Positions 1 to 7,984 of a stretch of 36,988 bases of DNA are shown here, in pieces (positions within the stretch are counted from its first letter, which is position 1; the number at the start of each line of letters is the position of its first letter). Both the position numbers and the translations under genes were made by a program. Under the pieces are notes generated by a model, which made no database searches, was not told the origin of the DNA, and saw nothing but the letters and a program-made list of their open reading frames with translations. Source of the stretch: an uncultured Opitutia bacterium (GTDB taxonomy: Bacteria; Verrucomicrobiota; Verrucomicrobiia; Opitutales; JABJCN01); contig CAJWWL010000003.1 of the NCBI GenBank assembly GCA_913048125.1, forward strand, positions 1-36,988. The letters run 5' to 3'.

Positions 1-1
1 C

Positions 2-55
2 GTCTGGGGCGACGATGGTCACAGTGGTCGTCATGGTGGTGCAATCTTTCCGTAG
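2..55 (+). CDS. 3' end of an esterase paralog (partial; ends at an in-frame TAG)
   Basis: Reading from base 2 gives 17 codons and then TAG at 53-55. The peptide contains a GxxxHxxxHGG pattern followed by P. This matches residues 251-267 of the intact esterase just downstream, where V, G, both H, GG and P fall at the same positions. It is therefore the carboxy-terminal, catalytic-histidine end of a second copy of the same esterase family. The frame stays open after the TAG, and the next codons (S-A-Q-W-I-F) still line up with the last residues of the downstream paralog (A-L-R-W-L-W). The stop thus sits where the paralog has a glutamate codon, so a late nonsense change that trimmed the C-terminus is plausible. 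The gene body lies outside the window. Confidence 0.6.
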   Translation, partial: VWGDDGHSGRHGGAIFP

Positions 56-85
56 TCTGCCCAATGGATTTTCTCTGATACTGGG

Positions 86-916
86 ATGGAAGAGAACCCT
101 TCTAAGGAAAAAGAGGTTCAAGAATTTGAGTTAGGTGAGGATTCAAAACGTCATCCCGGGGTTCCTAAAGGCAGTGTCACAAGACACATCCACGAAAGTA
201 AGATTTTTAAGGATACACGCCGAGAGTACTTCTTGTATGTCCCTGCGCAATACAAGGCTGATCAACCAGCTTGCGTCATGGTTTTTCAGGATGGACATGC
301 CTTCGTTAAGGAGGACGGTGACATTCGTGCTCCCATTGTGTTTGATAATCTAATTGCGAAAGGGGATTTGCCTGTAACGATCGGCATATTTCTCAACCCT
401 GGTCATCGTGGTGAGAAGTTTCCGGAGAGCCGTTGGAAATCGAACAATCGGAGTTACGAGTACGATTCTCTGGGGGATGGATACGCTCGATTTCTGCTGG
501 AAGAAATTTTGCCGTCAGTTAGCAAGAAGTACAACCTCTCGGACAAAGCCGAAGATCGTGCCATCTGTGGTGCTAGTTCGGGAGGTATCTGTGCGTTCAC
601 AGTGGCTTGGGAGCGTCCGGATGCCTTCTCCAAAGTTTTCAGTATGATCGGGAGTTTTACCAATATTCGAGGCGGTCATGTTTATCCAAGTTGGATTCGC
701 AAGACTGCGCCCAAGCCTATTCGTGTTTACTTGCAGGGTGGCGAAAACGATCTGGATAATATTCATGGTCATTGGCCCCTTGCCAATTTACAAATGGCTG
801 CTGCACTTAGCTACATGGGCTATCAACATAAGTTTGTATACGGTAAGGGTAAACACAATCTCAAGCATGGTGGTGTTCTCCTTCCTGAAGCCCTGCGCTG
901 GCTTTGGGCAGAATAG
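86..916 (+). CDS. Esterase, Fes/enterochelin-esterase-like (alpha/beta hydrolase)
   Basis: This 276-residue protein has the putative-esterase (PF00756-type) alpha/beta-hydrolase pattern. The core begins near residue 45 with REYFLYVP. A nucleophile elbow G-A-S-S-G at 162-166 puts the nucleophile at Ser164. An acidic stretch (GGENDLDN, about 218-225) could supply the acid, and a terminal HNLKHGG at 257-263 supplies the histidine. There is no signal peptide, so it is probably cytoplasmic. ATG at 86 is the only ATG after the in-frame stop at 53-55. Family members hydrolyse carboxylic esters, for example acyl or feruloyl esters on carbohydrate or siderophore esters; the substrate here is unknown. 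The 3' end of a paralog lies directly upstream, and the hydroxyproline epimerase gene starts 7 bp after the stop, so the genes are probably co-transcribed. Confidence 0.8.
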   Translation: MEENPSKEKEVQEFELGEDSKRHPGVPKGSVTRHIHESKIFKDTRREYFLYVPAQYKADQPACVMVFQDGHAFVKEDGDIRAPIVFDNLIAKGDLPVTIGIFLNPGHRGEKFPESRWKSNNRSYEYDSLGDGYARFLLEEILPSVSKKYNLSDKAEDRAICGASSGGICAFTVAWERPDAFSKVFSMIGSFTNIRGGHVYPSWIRKTAPKPIRVYLQGGENDLDNIHGHWPLANLQMAAALSYMGYQHKFVYGKGKHNLKHGGVLLPEALRWLWAE

Positions 917-923
917 TTTTTCA

Positions 924-1877
924 ATGTCCAATTTACGTAGATTACAAGTTATTGATTCACATACGGGCGGTGAACCCACACGGGTTGTTGTAGGGGGTGC
1001 GCCTGAATTTGCTGGTAGGACACCCAGCGAAATACGAGAGCTTTTGCAAAGTGATCATGACTGGGTCAGATCCGCTTGTATCCTTGAGCCCCGTGGTCAT
1101 GAGGCAATTGTGGGTGCTTACCTATCAGAGCCTACTCTTGATGACTGTGTGGCTGGAGTCCTGTTTTTCAATAACGTAGGCTACCTCAATGGTTGTGTGC
1201 ATGGTACGATTGGGCTTGCTGTGACCTTGGCTCATCTCGGACGTATCGGTCCTGGCGTCCATAAGGTTGAGGCACCAACTGGAGTGCTTTCCGTAGAAGT
1301 CACTGGTCATGGCGAGGTCACGGTTCAAAATGTCCGTAGTTATCGCTATCAAAAAAATGTTCCAGTGCATGTCCCTGGATATGCTGAGGTACTTGGTGAT
1401 ATTGCTTGGGGTGGCAATTGGTTCTTCCTTGTCGAGGCTGGTACACATATCGACATCAATATCACCAATCTCGACAAACTAACTCAGTTCTCCGAAGCAA
1501 TTCGTGATTCTTTAGTCAAGGCTGGCATCACAGGAGAGGATGGGGGCGAGATTGACCATATTGAAGTCTTTGGACCGCCGATGAATCCTGCACAGGCTGA
1601 TAGCAAAAACTTTGTCCTCTGTCCGGGGGGCGCCTATGATCGTTCTCCTTGTGGTACTGGTACGAGTGCAAAGTTAGCATGCCTGCATGCTGATGGTAAG
1701 CTACGTCCCGGGGACATCTGGCGTCAGGCTGGAATCTTGGATACTGTTTTTATCGGCTCCATCGAAGAATCTGCCAAAGGAGGAATCTTACCGACCATAA
1801 AAGGTAGTGCATTCATCACCGCTGAGTCTGAACTTATCATCGACGATGCTGACCCCTTCCAGCATGGGATCGTCTGA
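924..1877 (+). CDS. 4-hydroxyproline epimerase / proline racemase family
   Basis: The 317-residue protein belongs to the proline racemase family (PF05544). The N-terminus LQVIDSHTGGEPTRVV is the usual start of this family, so the ATG at 924 is chosen over upstream in-frame starts inside the esterase gene. Both catalytic cysteines are present: Cys91 in GCVHGTIG and Cys243 in SPCGTGTS. In this family the paired cysteines indicate a racemase or epimerase, whereas trans-3-hydroxyproline dehydratases replace the first one with Ser or Thr. The expected reaction is trans-4-hydroxy-L-proline to cis-4-hydroxy-D-proline, in the cytoplasm. The first motif reads GCVHG rather than the common MCGHG. The DadA-like oxidoreductase 64 bp downstream supports hydroxyproline degradation over proline racemisation. 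Confidence 0.85.
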   Translation: MSNLRRLQVIDSHTGGEPTRVVVGGAPEFAGRTPSEIRELLQSDHDWVRSACILEPRGHEAIVGAYLSEPTLDDCVAGVLFFNNVGYLNGCVHGTIGLAVTLAHLGRIGPGVHKVEAPTGVLSVEVTGHGEVTVQNVRSYRYQKNVPVHVPGYAEVLGDIAWGGNWFFLVEAGTHIDINITNLDKLTQFSEAIRDSLVKAGITGEDGGEIDHIEVFGPPMNPAQADSKNFVLCPGGAYDRSPCGTGTSAKLACLHADGKLRPGDIWRQAGILDTVFIGSIEESAKGGILPTIKGSAFITAESELIIDDADPFQHGIV

Positions 1878-1941
1878 TTCGAGACTTTATTGCTTCATTG
1901 GAAAGACGACTTTTTTCCTCCAAGAAACAGTATTCCTCTAG

Positions 1942-3201
1942 ATGAACTCAGATTCTCAGCGTGTGCTCATAATCGGTGGCGGAATCATTGGCCTATGTTC
2001 AGCCTGGTACCTATCCAAGGCTGGATATAAGGTTGTCATACTCGACCGTGACTCCACTCACCGTGAATCATGTTCTGATGAAAATGCGGGCATGATCGTT
2101 CCCAGTCACTTTATCCCTTTGGCCGCGCCGGGCGTAATTGGGCAAGGTCTGCGATGGATGCTAAATCCCAGAAGTCCTTTCTATCTTCGCCCTCGTCTCG
2201 ATCTGGAATTATGGCGCTGGTGCTGGCAGTTTTTCCGATGTTCCAACAAGGCCAATGTAATTAAGCAAAGACAGTTGCTGGCTGACTTAAGTCTCAAGAG
2301 TCGAGAACTTATTATCTCGATGGGGGAGGAACTGGAAGTTGAAATCGTAAAGCGTGGGCTTGTGATGTACTGCCGTACGCATGAGGGTTTGGAGGATGAG
2401 TCTGCGGTCGCAGAGATGGCCAGATTAGTCGGGATAGAAACTGAGATTTGCTCTCCTGAGCGCATACGTGAACTGGATCCTGATGCCACGATGGATGTGG
2501 TAGGTGGAGTTTGGTTTCCGCAAGATTGTCACCTCGATCCAACTCTGCTTTTGTCTGCACTTAGAAATTCAATCACAATTCGGGGAGGAGAGTTCGTACA
2601 TGCAGATGCTATTCGTTTCAACCGAGTTGGTGCTCGAGTACATAGTGTGGAAGTGGCAAGCGGTGAAGATTTTGCTGCGGACCATTTTGTCATTGCATGT
2701 GGTGCATGGTCGCCTGAGTTAGCACGTGAGTTCAATTTGAGAATGCCTATGCAGGGAGGCAAGGGATACTCCATGACTTTGGAGAAACCGGCGGAGTTGC
2801 CTCGTGTCTGCTCGTTGCTCAAGGAGGGCCGGGTGGCAGTGACTCCTATGGGTGAAAAGCTCAGGGTGGCTGGCACAATGGAGATTTGTGGTCGGGATCT
2901 CTCCGTGAATGAGCAAAGAGTTCAGGGGATCATCGATTCATTCTGTCAATTCTTCCCCGCCTTTGATTCCGCTCATTTTAAGGGTTTGGAGGTCTGGTCG
3001 GGACTACGTCCATGCACTCCTGATGGGATGCCATACGTGGGCAAGGTCCCTTCAGTCGACAACACCATCGTTGCGACAGGTCACTCTATGCTGGGATTGA
3101 GCCTAGGGGCAGTTTCAGGGAGACTGGTCGCGGATCAGATAAACAACTCTGATTCCTTGCCTTTAGACATTACAAATCTCGATCCAGCAAGATTTGCCTA
3201 A
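1942..3201 (+). CDS. DadA-like FAD oxidoreductase, probable D-hydroxyproline dehydrogenase
   Basis: This 419-residue protein is a DAO-family (PF01266) flavoenzyme. It opens with an ADP-binding Rossmann motif GGGIIG at 12-17 followed by the acidic end of the second strand (VVILDRD). It closes with the family's C-terminal FAD/substrate motif: GLRPCTPDGMPYVG, then TGHSMLGLSLGAVSG. There is no signal peptide. DadA-type enzymes oxidise D-amino acids to imino acids. Next to a hydroxyproline epimerase, the likely substrate is cis-4-hydroxy-D-proline, giving the 1-pyrroline-4-hydroxy-2-carboxylate that enters the 2-oxoglutarate route. The deaminase and semialdehyde dehydrogenase that complete the pathway are not in the window. 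A generic D-amino-acid dehydrogenase cannot be excluded. Confidence 0.82.
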   Translation: MNSDSQRVLIIGGGIIGLCSAWYLSKAGYKVVILDRDSTHRESCSDENAGMIVPSHFIPLAAPGVIGQGLRWMLNPRSPFYLRPRLDLELWRWCWQFFRCSNKANVIKQRQLLADLSLKSRELIISMGEELEVEIVKRGLVMYCRTHEGLEDESAVAEMARLVGIETEICSPERIRELDPDATMDVVGGVWFPQDCHLDPTLLLSALRNSITIRGGEFVHADAIRFNRVGARVHSVEVASGEDFAADHFVIACGAWSPELAREFNLRMPMQGGKGYSMTLEKPAELPRVCSLLKEGRVAVTPMGEKLRVAGTMEICGRDLSVNEQRVQGIIDSFCQFFPAFDSAHFKGLEVWSGLRPCTPDGMPYVGKVPSVDNTIVATGHSMLGLSLGAVSGRLVADQINNSDSLPLDITNLDPARFA

Positions 3202-3272
3202 TCTCTTCTGTACCCGAGATTCCTTCAGCAGTGAGAGCCTTCAGGTACAAGCCATCTGTGAAAAGTCTGAGA

Positions 3273-3728
3273 CTATTTCACTGTGATGGTGATCTTCTCG
3301 GATACAACCGGCTTATCGTGCGGGATGTGTGCAAAGTCTGCGAAGACGAGCTGCAGGGTATGTTTGCCGGGTTTGAGTTCTAGCATGGTCTCAGTTTGGC
3401 CAAGGCCGAAGTGCTTTAGCTTATCGCTGGCGGCAAGCGGCTGGTCCATCGGAGGAAGCTTTTCCATGTCGATGAGTAAGTGGTGGTGTCCTGTGTTGGC
3501 TGGTGCTTTACCGTCGGGTCCGACAATGCCTGCGGGGCAAACGCCCATACCCTTGAGACCAAAAACAACTTTGAACTTGGTCTTTACTGTTTTGCCGTCC
3601 TTGGGAGATATGATATAAGTCTTGGCTCCTTTAGGAGATGGAGAACGGGGAAGCTTGGGCTCATCTTTTGCGTTGGAAATCAAGCCCGATAGAAACAGTG
3701 AGGTGATAAGAATTATTATTTTGTTCAT
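3273..3728 (-). CDS. DUF4399 domain-containing secreted protein
   Basis: The 151-residue protein has an N-terminal signal peptide (about 1-20, ending SNA). A single DUF4399-type domain follows, recognised by FGLKGMGV near 57-64, NTGHHHLLID at 78-87, HFGLGQTET at 106-114 and a PGKHTLQLVFAD...SEKI end. The triple histidine 81-83 and further histidines near 134-137 could bind a metal, but the function of the family is not established. It lies on the minus strand, 67 bp downstream of the PVC-type heme protein, and may be last in that operon. It converges on the DadA-like gene across a 71 bp gap. It was probably exported to the periplasm. Confidence 0.75.
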   Translation of the reverse strand: MNKIIILITSLFLSGLISNAKDEPKLPRSPSPKGAKTYIISPKDGKTVKTKFKVVFGLKGMGVCPAGIVGPDGKAPANTGHHHLLIDMEKLPPMDQPLAASDKLKHFGLGQTETMLELKPGKHTLQLVFADFAHIPHDKPVVSEKITITVK

Positions 3729-3783
3729 TTGATAAGAGAGGTTTGCTTAGGTGATTTATAATGGGACATGAAGATTTGCTTTA

Positions 3784-3797
3784 AGACAACTTTGTCT
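3784..3797. promoter_or_regulatory. Perfect 14 bp palindrome between the heme-protein gene and DUF4399
   Basis: AGACAACTTTGTCT is its own reverse complement with six-base arms and a two-base centre. It overlaps the end of the 3796-6384 gene and lies about 55-70 bp upstream of the DUF4399 start on the minus strand. The loop is too short for a hairpin terminator, so an operator for the downstream gene is possible. It could also be chance. Confidence 0.25.
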
Positions 3798-6384
3798 AGT
3801 TCAGCTTGATGGGCTTGCCGTAAATTTGCATTTCATGAATGGACCAGTAGAGGCTAGGTGCTGAGCCTGTTTGCATGATTTTTAGATACTTTGCTTGTGT
3901 TGAGGGAAAAATGATATCCGTCAAGGGATGGCGTCCCGCACCTTTACTGATCGGACTCGACCACTTTTTCCCATCTAAGGAAGCCTGCACTTCATAGCCT
4001 CGAGGATAATCTCTAGAGGATCCTGCAGAGTCGAGTAGGATACGATTTACAGTCGAGGTTTCTGGTAGTTCAACTTGGAACCACATTCCGGGTACCTGAG
4101 AAGTTCCTGTATCGAAGCGGGAACGTCCGTTGCCATCCACGACGTTCTTGGCAGCACCCGAGTTGTGACTAGCGGCGAATTTCCACTCACTGCGATTTGT
4201 GAGCAAGGGCGGTTCGAGTTCTTCAAGTTCTGCTTCTGTCCATGGCAGTTTGCGCTCAAGAGACTCTTTGCGAATAGCGGCTACAAATTCCTTGGAGATG
4301 GGCCCTCCTTTGTTACCGAAACTATTACGGATATAGGTGGAGACTGCGGCGATCCACTCGTCGTCGTTGGCGGCGAGCGGAAGCATCTGTCCCGGATAGG
4401 TCTTACCATCAAGTGGCCCAGTCAGACCGTGTAGAATAGTGCGCACAAGACTTCCGCCAGACCCTAGGACACGACCTGAGCCTGGTAGAGGTGGGCCTAG
4501 GGTAACCTTAGGTTGGCCTGCCATGGGCGTTCCCTTACCATCTCCACCGTGGCAGGCATAGCAGAGTTGCTTGTAGATGACAGAGCCTTGCTCCATCTGT
4601 TTTGCATAAAGCGCATCGCGGCGGCGTTGCTCGGCGAGACGGGCACGTTCGATGGCGAGGGAGGCGCGGTTGCTGGCAATACGCTTCAGGATGGGTTTGT
4701 CACCGTGGGCTTGGAGAAGAGAATTTTCAATGCTAGCGAGAGCTTCTGATCCCGCTGTTCCACCACTGTATGCAATCGAATTAATGACCTGGATGGCGAC
4801 ATCTGCATCCTTCTCTTTCTTGAGTTTGCCTAGGGCGGAGATGATGGTTGTATCTCTGTCTGTAAGATGAGGTTCGCTGACCCGGATGGCGGCTTGGCGG
4901 ACGCGCGGGTCGGCGTCCATGATTGCCTCGGCAAGAAGTCCGGGCTTGGCGGCTTCCAGTCCTTCAAGAGTCCAGAGTGCGTGAACTCGACCCAGCGGAG
5001 ATTCGTTTTGGCGGACAATCTTTTCTAGGTCGGGAACGACCGATTTGCCGTTCTCCCGCAAGATAATGAGCTTTTGCGCAGTGTCGCGCCACCATCCGTT
5101 TGGGTGCGAGAGGTGAGTGACAAGCTCAGCCGTGGACTCGTTGAGCATATTAGGCTTGGGACCGGGCTTGAAGGTTTTGTGGACGAGGCGGTAGATACGT
5201 CCTTTGCCTACATTTTTATCTAGTCCCCACTGATCGATGATGCCGCGCAGGTAACTGCCTCGGCGAGTCCAGTTACCCTGCTGAATGATGCCGCGATGCA
5301 TATCAATAAAGAACATGGAGCCGTCTGGTGCTGTCTCGGCCCCAAGTGGACGAAAGTTGATATCCTTTGCGCGTATGAACTCACTGCCTGGATTGGCATT
5401 ACTTAGTACGGTAAGGCCGTTCTCCCGGGTTACATTGGCTCGGCGAATCAGACGGCCCACGGGTTCTGGGATGAACAGATTTCCGTGAAGTTCCTTGGGA
5501 AGACGATCTCCCCTGTAGATTCCTTGTCCTGCGCAACCAGTGAAGGCATTAAGCCCTCCATGGGAACCGACTCTGCGACGACCACCTTGGACGTCTGGCA
5601 CTGCAGCTATTGGATAGACGCGTCGAAAGTCGGGAGTGGTTTGGCCAGAAGCGTCAAACATGCCATAGATGGGTGGTTGCTGGAAGAAGAAAGCAGGGTT
5701 CTCTCCTCCGCCGGTAGAGTAGTAGACGCGGCCCTCATTGTCGCTGGTCAACCCCCATTGACCGCCACCGCGTGGTAGTTGCTCTTTGCGAAATGTGCCA
5801 TCGGTGTAGCGGTAGCGCACGTTCTGATAGGTGATGTAAATCCAATTATCCAAATTCCAGATTAGCCCGCTGGGTTGGTGTTCCATGTTGCCGCCTCGTC
5901 GACCACCTTCAAAAATCTTTACCTTTTCATCAGCGACTCCATCCCCGTCGGAGTCACGGTAGTTCCATAGATCTAAGGTATTTGTGACGCCGACCATCAC
6001 GCGATCGTCCAATGGAAGTACCATGCGCGGAAGAAGTAGATTATCGATAAAAACAGTGCTCTTATCGTAGTTTCCATCTCCATTGGTGTCTTCATGTCTA
6101 CTGATGCGACTATTGGGGGCTTGCTCGTCGGTGGCGTCGGCGGTCTGCATGTAGGTGAGCATCTCTACCACGTATAGTACGCCATTGCCATCCCATGCGA
6201 GGGCCACCGGTTCCTCTACCTGTGGTTCGCTGAGGACAAGTTCGAGTGCGTAACCATCCGGCAATTCGATGGACTTTAGGGCCTCTTCCTTGGATAGAAA
6301 GCCACGTTGGTAGATTTCTTCTCCAATAGCCGAGTAAACCTGAAAGGAAAGAAGTAAGATTGCGCCAAGGATGATTCTGTTCAT
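3796..6384 (-). CDS. PVC-type heme-binding CxxCH protein (propeller / HEAT / cytochrome c / discoidin-like)
   Basis: The 862-residue secreted protein matches the PVC-type membrane-bound dehydrogenase-like family. A signal peptide (about 1-22) is followed by a glucose/sorbosone-dehydrogenase-like beta-propeller of about 400 residues. The propeller includes calcium-loop-like stretches DTNGDGNYD and DSDGDGVADE. A HEAT-like helical repeat region spans about 420-570. A cytochrome c domain follows with CYACHGGDGKG near 605-615. The C-terminal 130 residues look like an F5/8-type C (discoidin-like) carbohydrate-binding fold (DGNGRSRFDTG, WFQVELPE, YEVQASLDGKKW, YLKI). It probably acts in the periplasm or at the cell surface, oxidising or binding a sugar with electron transfer through heme. 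The substrate is unknown. It sits 122 bp downstream of the PPC gene on the same strand, so it may have its own promoter. Confidence 0.85.
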   Translation of the reverse strand: MNRIILGAILLLSFQVYSAIGEEIYQRGFLSKEEALKSIELPDGYALELVLSEPQVEEPVALAWDGNGVLYVVEMLTYMQTADATDEQAPNSRISRHEDTNGDGNYDKSTVFIDNLLLPRMVLPLDDRVMVGVTNTLDLWNYRDSDGDGVADEKVKIFEGGRRGGNMEHQPSGLIWNLDNWIYITYQNVRYRYTDGTFRKEQLPRGGGQWGLTSDNEGRVYYSTGGGENPAFFFQQPPIYGMFDASGQTTPDFRRVYPIAAVPDVQGGRRRVGSHGGLNAFTGCAGQGIYRGDRLPKELHGNLFIPEPVGRLIRRANVTRENGLTVLSNANPGSEFIRAKDINFRPLGAETAPDGSMFFIDMHRGIIQQGNWTRRGSYLRGIIDQWGLDKNVGKGRIYRLVHKTFKPGPKPNMLNESTAELVTHLSHPNGWWRDTAQKLIILRENGKSVVPDLEKIVRQNESPLGRVHALWTLEGLEAAKPGLLAEAIMDADPRVRQAAIRVSEPHLTDRDTTIISALGKLKKEKDADVAIQVINSIAYSGGTAGSEALASIENSLLQAHGDKPILKRIASNRASLAIERARLAEQRRRDALYAKQMEQGSVIYKQLCYACHGGDGKGTPMAGQPKVTLGPPLPGSGRVLGSGGSLVRTILHGLTGPLDGKTYPGQMLPLAANDDEWIAAVSTYIRNSFGNKGGPISKEFVAAIRKESLERKLPWTEAELEELEPPLLTNRSEWKFAASHNSGAAKNVVDGNGRSRFDTGTSQVPGMWFQVELPETSTVNRILLDSAGSSRDYPRGYEVQASLDGKKWSSPISKGAGRHPLTDIIFPSTQAKYLKIMQTGSAPSLYWSIHEMQIYGKPIKLN

Positions 6385-6506
6385 GAGCTTTGTCGTAGGT
6401 ATGGAAATCAGAAGTCGATAGATAATGTGCCGAATTATTGAACTGAGACTAAGTGGATGTTAAGCTTGAGGGACAAATCTACATTGGTCTTGGGCTAGTG
6501 GAATTA

Positions 6507-7970
6507 CTATTTTTTTTCTGTGCTGGTTTCCTCTTCGCTTTTAACTTTCGGGATCTTGAGCCAGAGCCAGGTTGTTTCGTTGATGAGATAGTCTCCCCGG
6601 CTTTCGCTAGTCTGGAATGATCGGGTAACGGTTTGCTCAAATGCCTTTTCATGGGTTTCCGATATATGGATTTGAAAAGGGTGGTTACCTTTGGGGGTAT
6701 CTTTGTGGATGGTGAGAGATACGGTTGCTTCCTTGGTGTCCTCGGCAATATCAAGGCCTTCTGCGCAGATTGGTTCAGGGAGTCCACTCAGCTTTACTTT
6801 GAGTGGTTGCTTGTGGCCGTTTTTTCGGTTAAGGTTAATCTTGATCTCCAACTTTTTTTCGAGTTTAGCCTCGTGGATGTCTTTTGCTATGGTGGGTTCG
6901 AAAGAAGGTTTTGGTTCATTTATTGAGAGCCTGTAATTGTAGTTTTCACCTGCGTTTCCATAGCGTTCTCGAATTTTGAGAGTGTACGGGGTGTCAGTCC
7001 CAGACTTTAGAAGATAACCTGCATCGGGGCTGTTGCGGTCTTCATCATCGACTTCTTTGATAAGCTTTTCGCCATTGTAAACTTCCAGAACAGTGTCGGT
7101 GGGAAATTGAAGTGAATGTGCTTCTACATGTATGTGGGCTGACGTTCCCTTTGATACTTTGACTTTGTAAGTGTCGGTTTCGTCTGGGAGTTTGAAGATT
7201 CCCGCGAGAGAACTTGGGACATTTAGAACTTTTGTAGGGGATAGTTCGGCATGCTCGGCGCTGGGTGGGGGAGAACTCGGCTTGCCGAGGCTCAGTTTTA
7301 GGCGATAGACCGAATTTTCGTCGCCTGCATATTGGATGCTTGTTGAGGCTTTTGATGTGACGGCAAGGACTTGTAAGGTATGCATTCCATTTTGGCGAGC
7401 GGTGTAGACGAGGTGTGGGTCTAGGTTGTGTGTGTCGCTGGCAACCGCTAATTCATACCCGCGAGGGTCAAGGATGTGGAGGAATGCATCGATAGGGGAA
7501 TATAGGCTATAGCCGTCGAGCTTTGCTGATAGAGTCTCTCCTTTTTTAAGATGAAACTGAAAGAAGTCGGTATCGCCTTTCTTCTGAAGACGGCCGTTGA
7601 TCAGGGCTGGAATTTTCTCAATTTTCTGCGCCTCAGCTAGGTGATTGTTTGGTTCGGATTCGAGAGTTTCCTCTTGCTGGGAAATGACAAATGTATGGGC
7701 GATAGAGATTCCTTTTTGTCCCAGAAGCCTAACAAGCACTGGCCCTGGTTGAGCATCCTTTGCAATTGTGATCTTCAATTGTCCGGATTTTTCAAGAGCT
7801 TCAATCGTGAGACCTTTGCGTGAAACCCAGAAATCTGGCGGCCAATCTTCGTGTTTCCCTGTAGCAAGAACCTCAATGGTGGTACCAGTTTGTCCACCTG
7901 GCGGGTGAAGTGCCGACGTCGCTGAAAGAAATGGAAGCAGGCTCGCGCCAAAGGTAAGGATTGCCCGCAT
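6507..7970 (-). CDS. PPC-domain secreted protein (shorter paralog)
   Basis: The 487-residue protein has a signal peptide (about 1-20) and beta-rich domains. An IPT/TIG-like start contains PPGGQTGTTIEV. Bacterial pre-peptidase C-terminal (PPC) domains begin near residue 105 (ESEPNNHLAEAQ, then GDTDFFQFHLKKGE) and near 245 (a second, divergent copy with DETDTYKVKVSKG). No catalytic domain is visible. PPC proteins are usually surface adhesion or structural modules. It starts 14 bp after the DUF1501 stop, so the two are very likely co-transcribed. Its paralog at 17949-20447 is 345 residues longer, so this copy is short at the C-terminus. It ends in a charged Lys/Glu tail. Confidence 0.75.
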   Translation of the reverse strand: MRAILTFGASLLPFLSATSALHPPGGQTGTTIEVLATGKHEDWPPDFWVSRKGLTIEALEKSGQLKITIAKDAQPGPVLVRLLGQKGISIAHTFVISQQEETLESEPNNHLAEAQKIEKIPALINGRLQKKGDTDFFQFHLKKGETLSAKLDGYSLYSPIDAFLHILDPRGYELAVASDTHNLDPHLVYTARQNGMHTLQVLAVTSKASTSIQYAGDENSVYRLKLSLGKPSSPPPSAEHAELSPTKVLNVPSSLAGIFKLPDETDTYKVKVSKGTSAHIHVEAHSLQFPTDTVLEVYNGEKLIKEVDDEDRNSPDAGYLLKSGTDTPYTLKIRERYGNAGENYNYRLSINEPKPSFEPTIAKDIHEAKLEKKLEIKINLNRKNGHKQPLKVKLSGLPEPICAEGLDIAEDTKEATVSLTIHKDTPKGNHPFQIHISETHEKAFEQTVTRSFQTSESRGDYLINETTWLWLKIPKVKSEEETSTEKK

Positions 7971-7984
7971 CCTATACAGGTTAT

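Noticed and set aside
678-923. Longer N-terminal start for the hydroxyproline epimerase
   Set aside because: It lies inside the esterase gene. The family N-terminus begins at the ATG at 924.
3202-3272. Convergent terminator using TGTACC and GGTACA
   Set aside because: The stem is only 6 bp with a long loop and no T-run, so it is not convincing.
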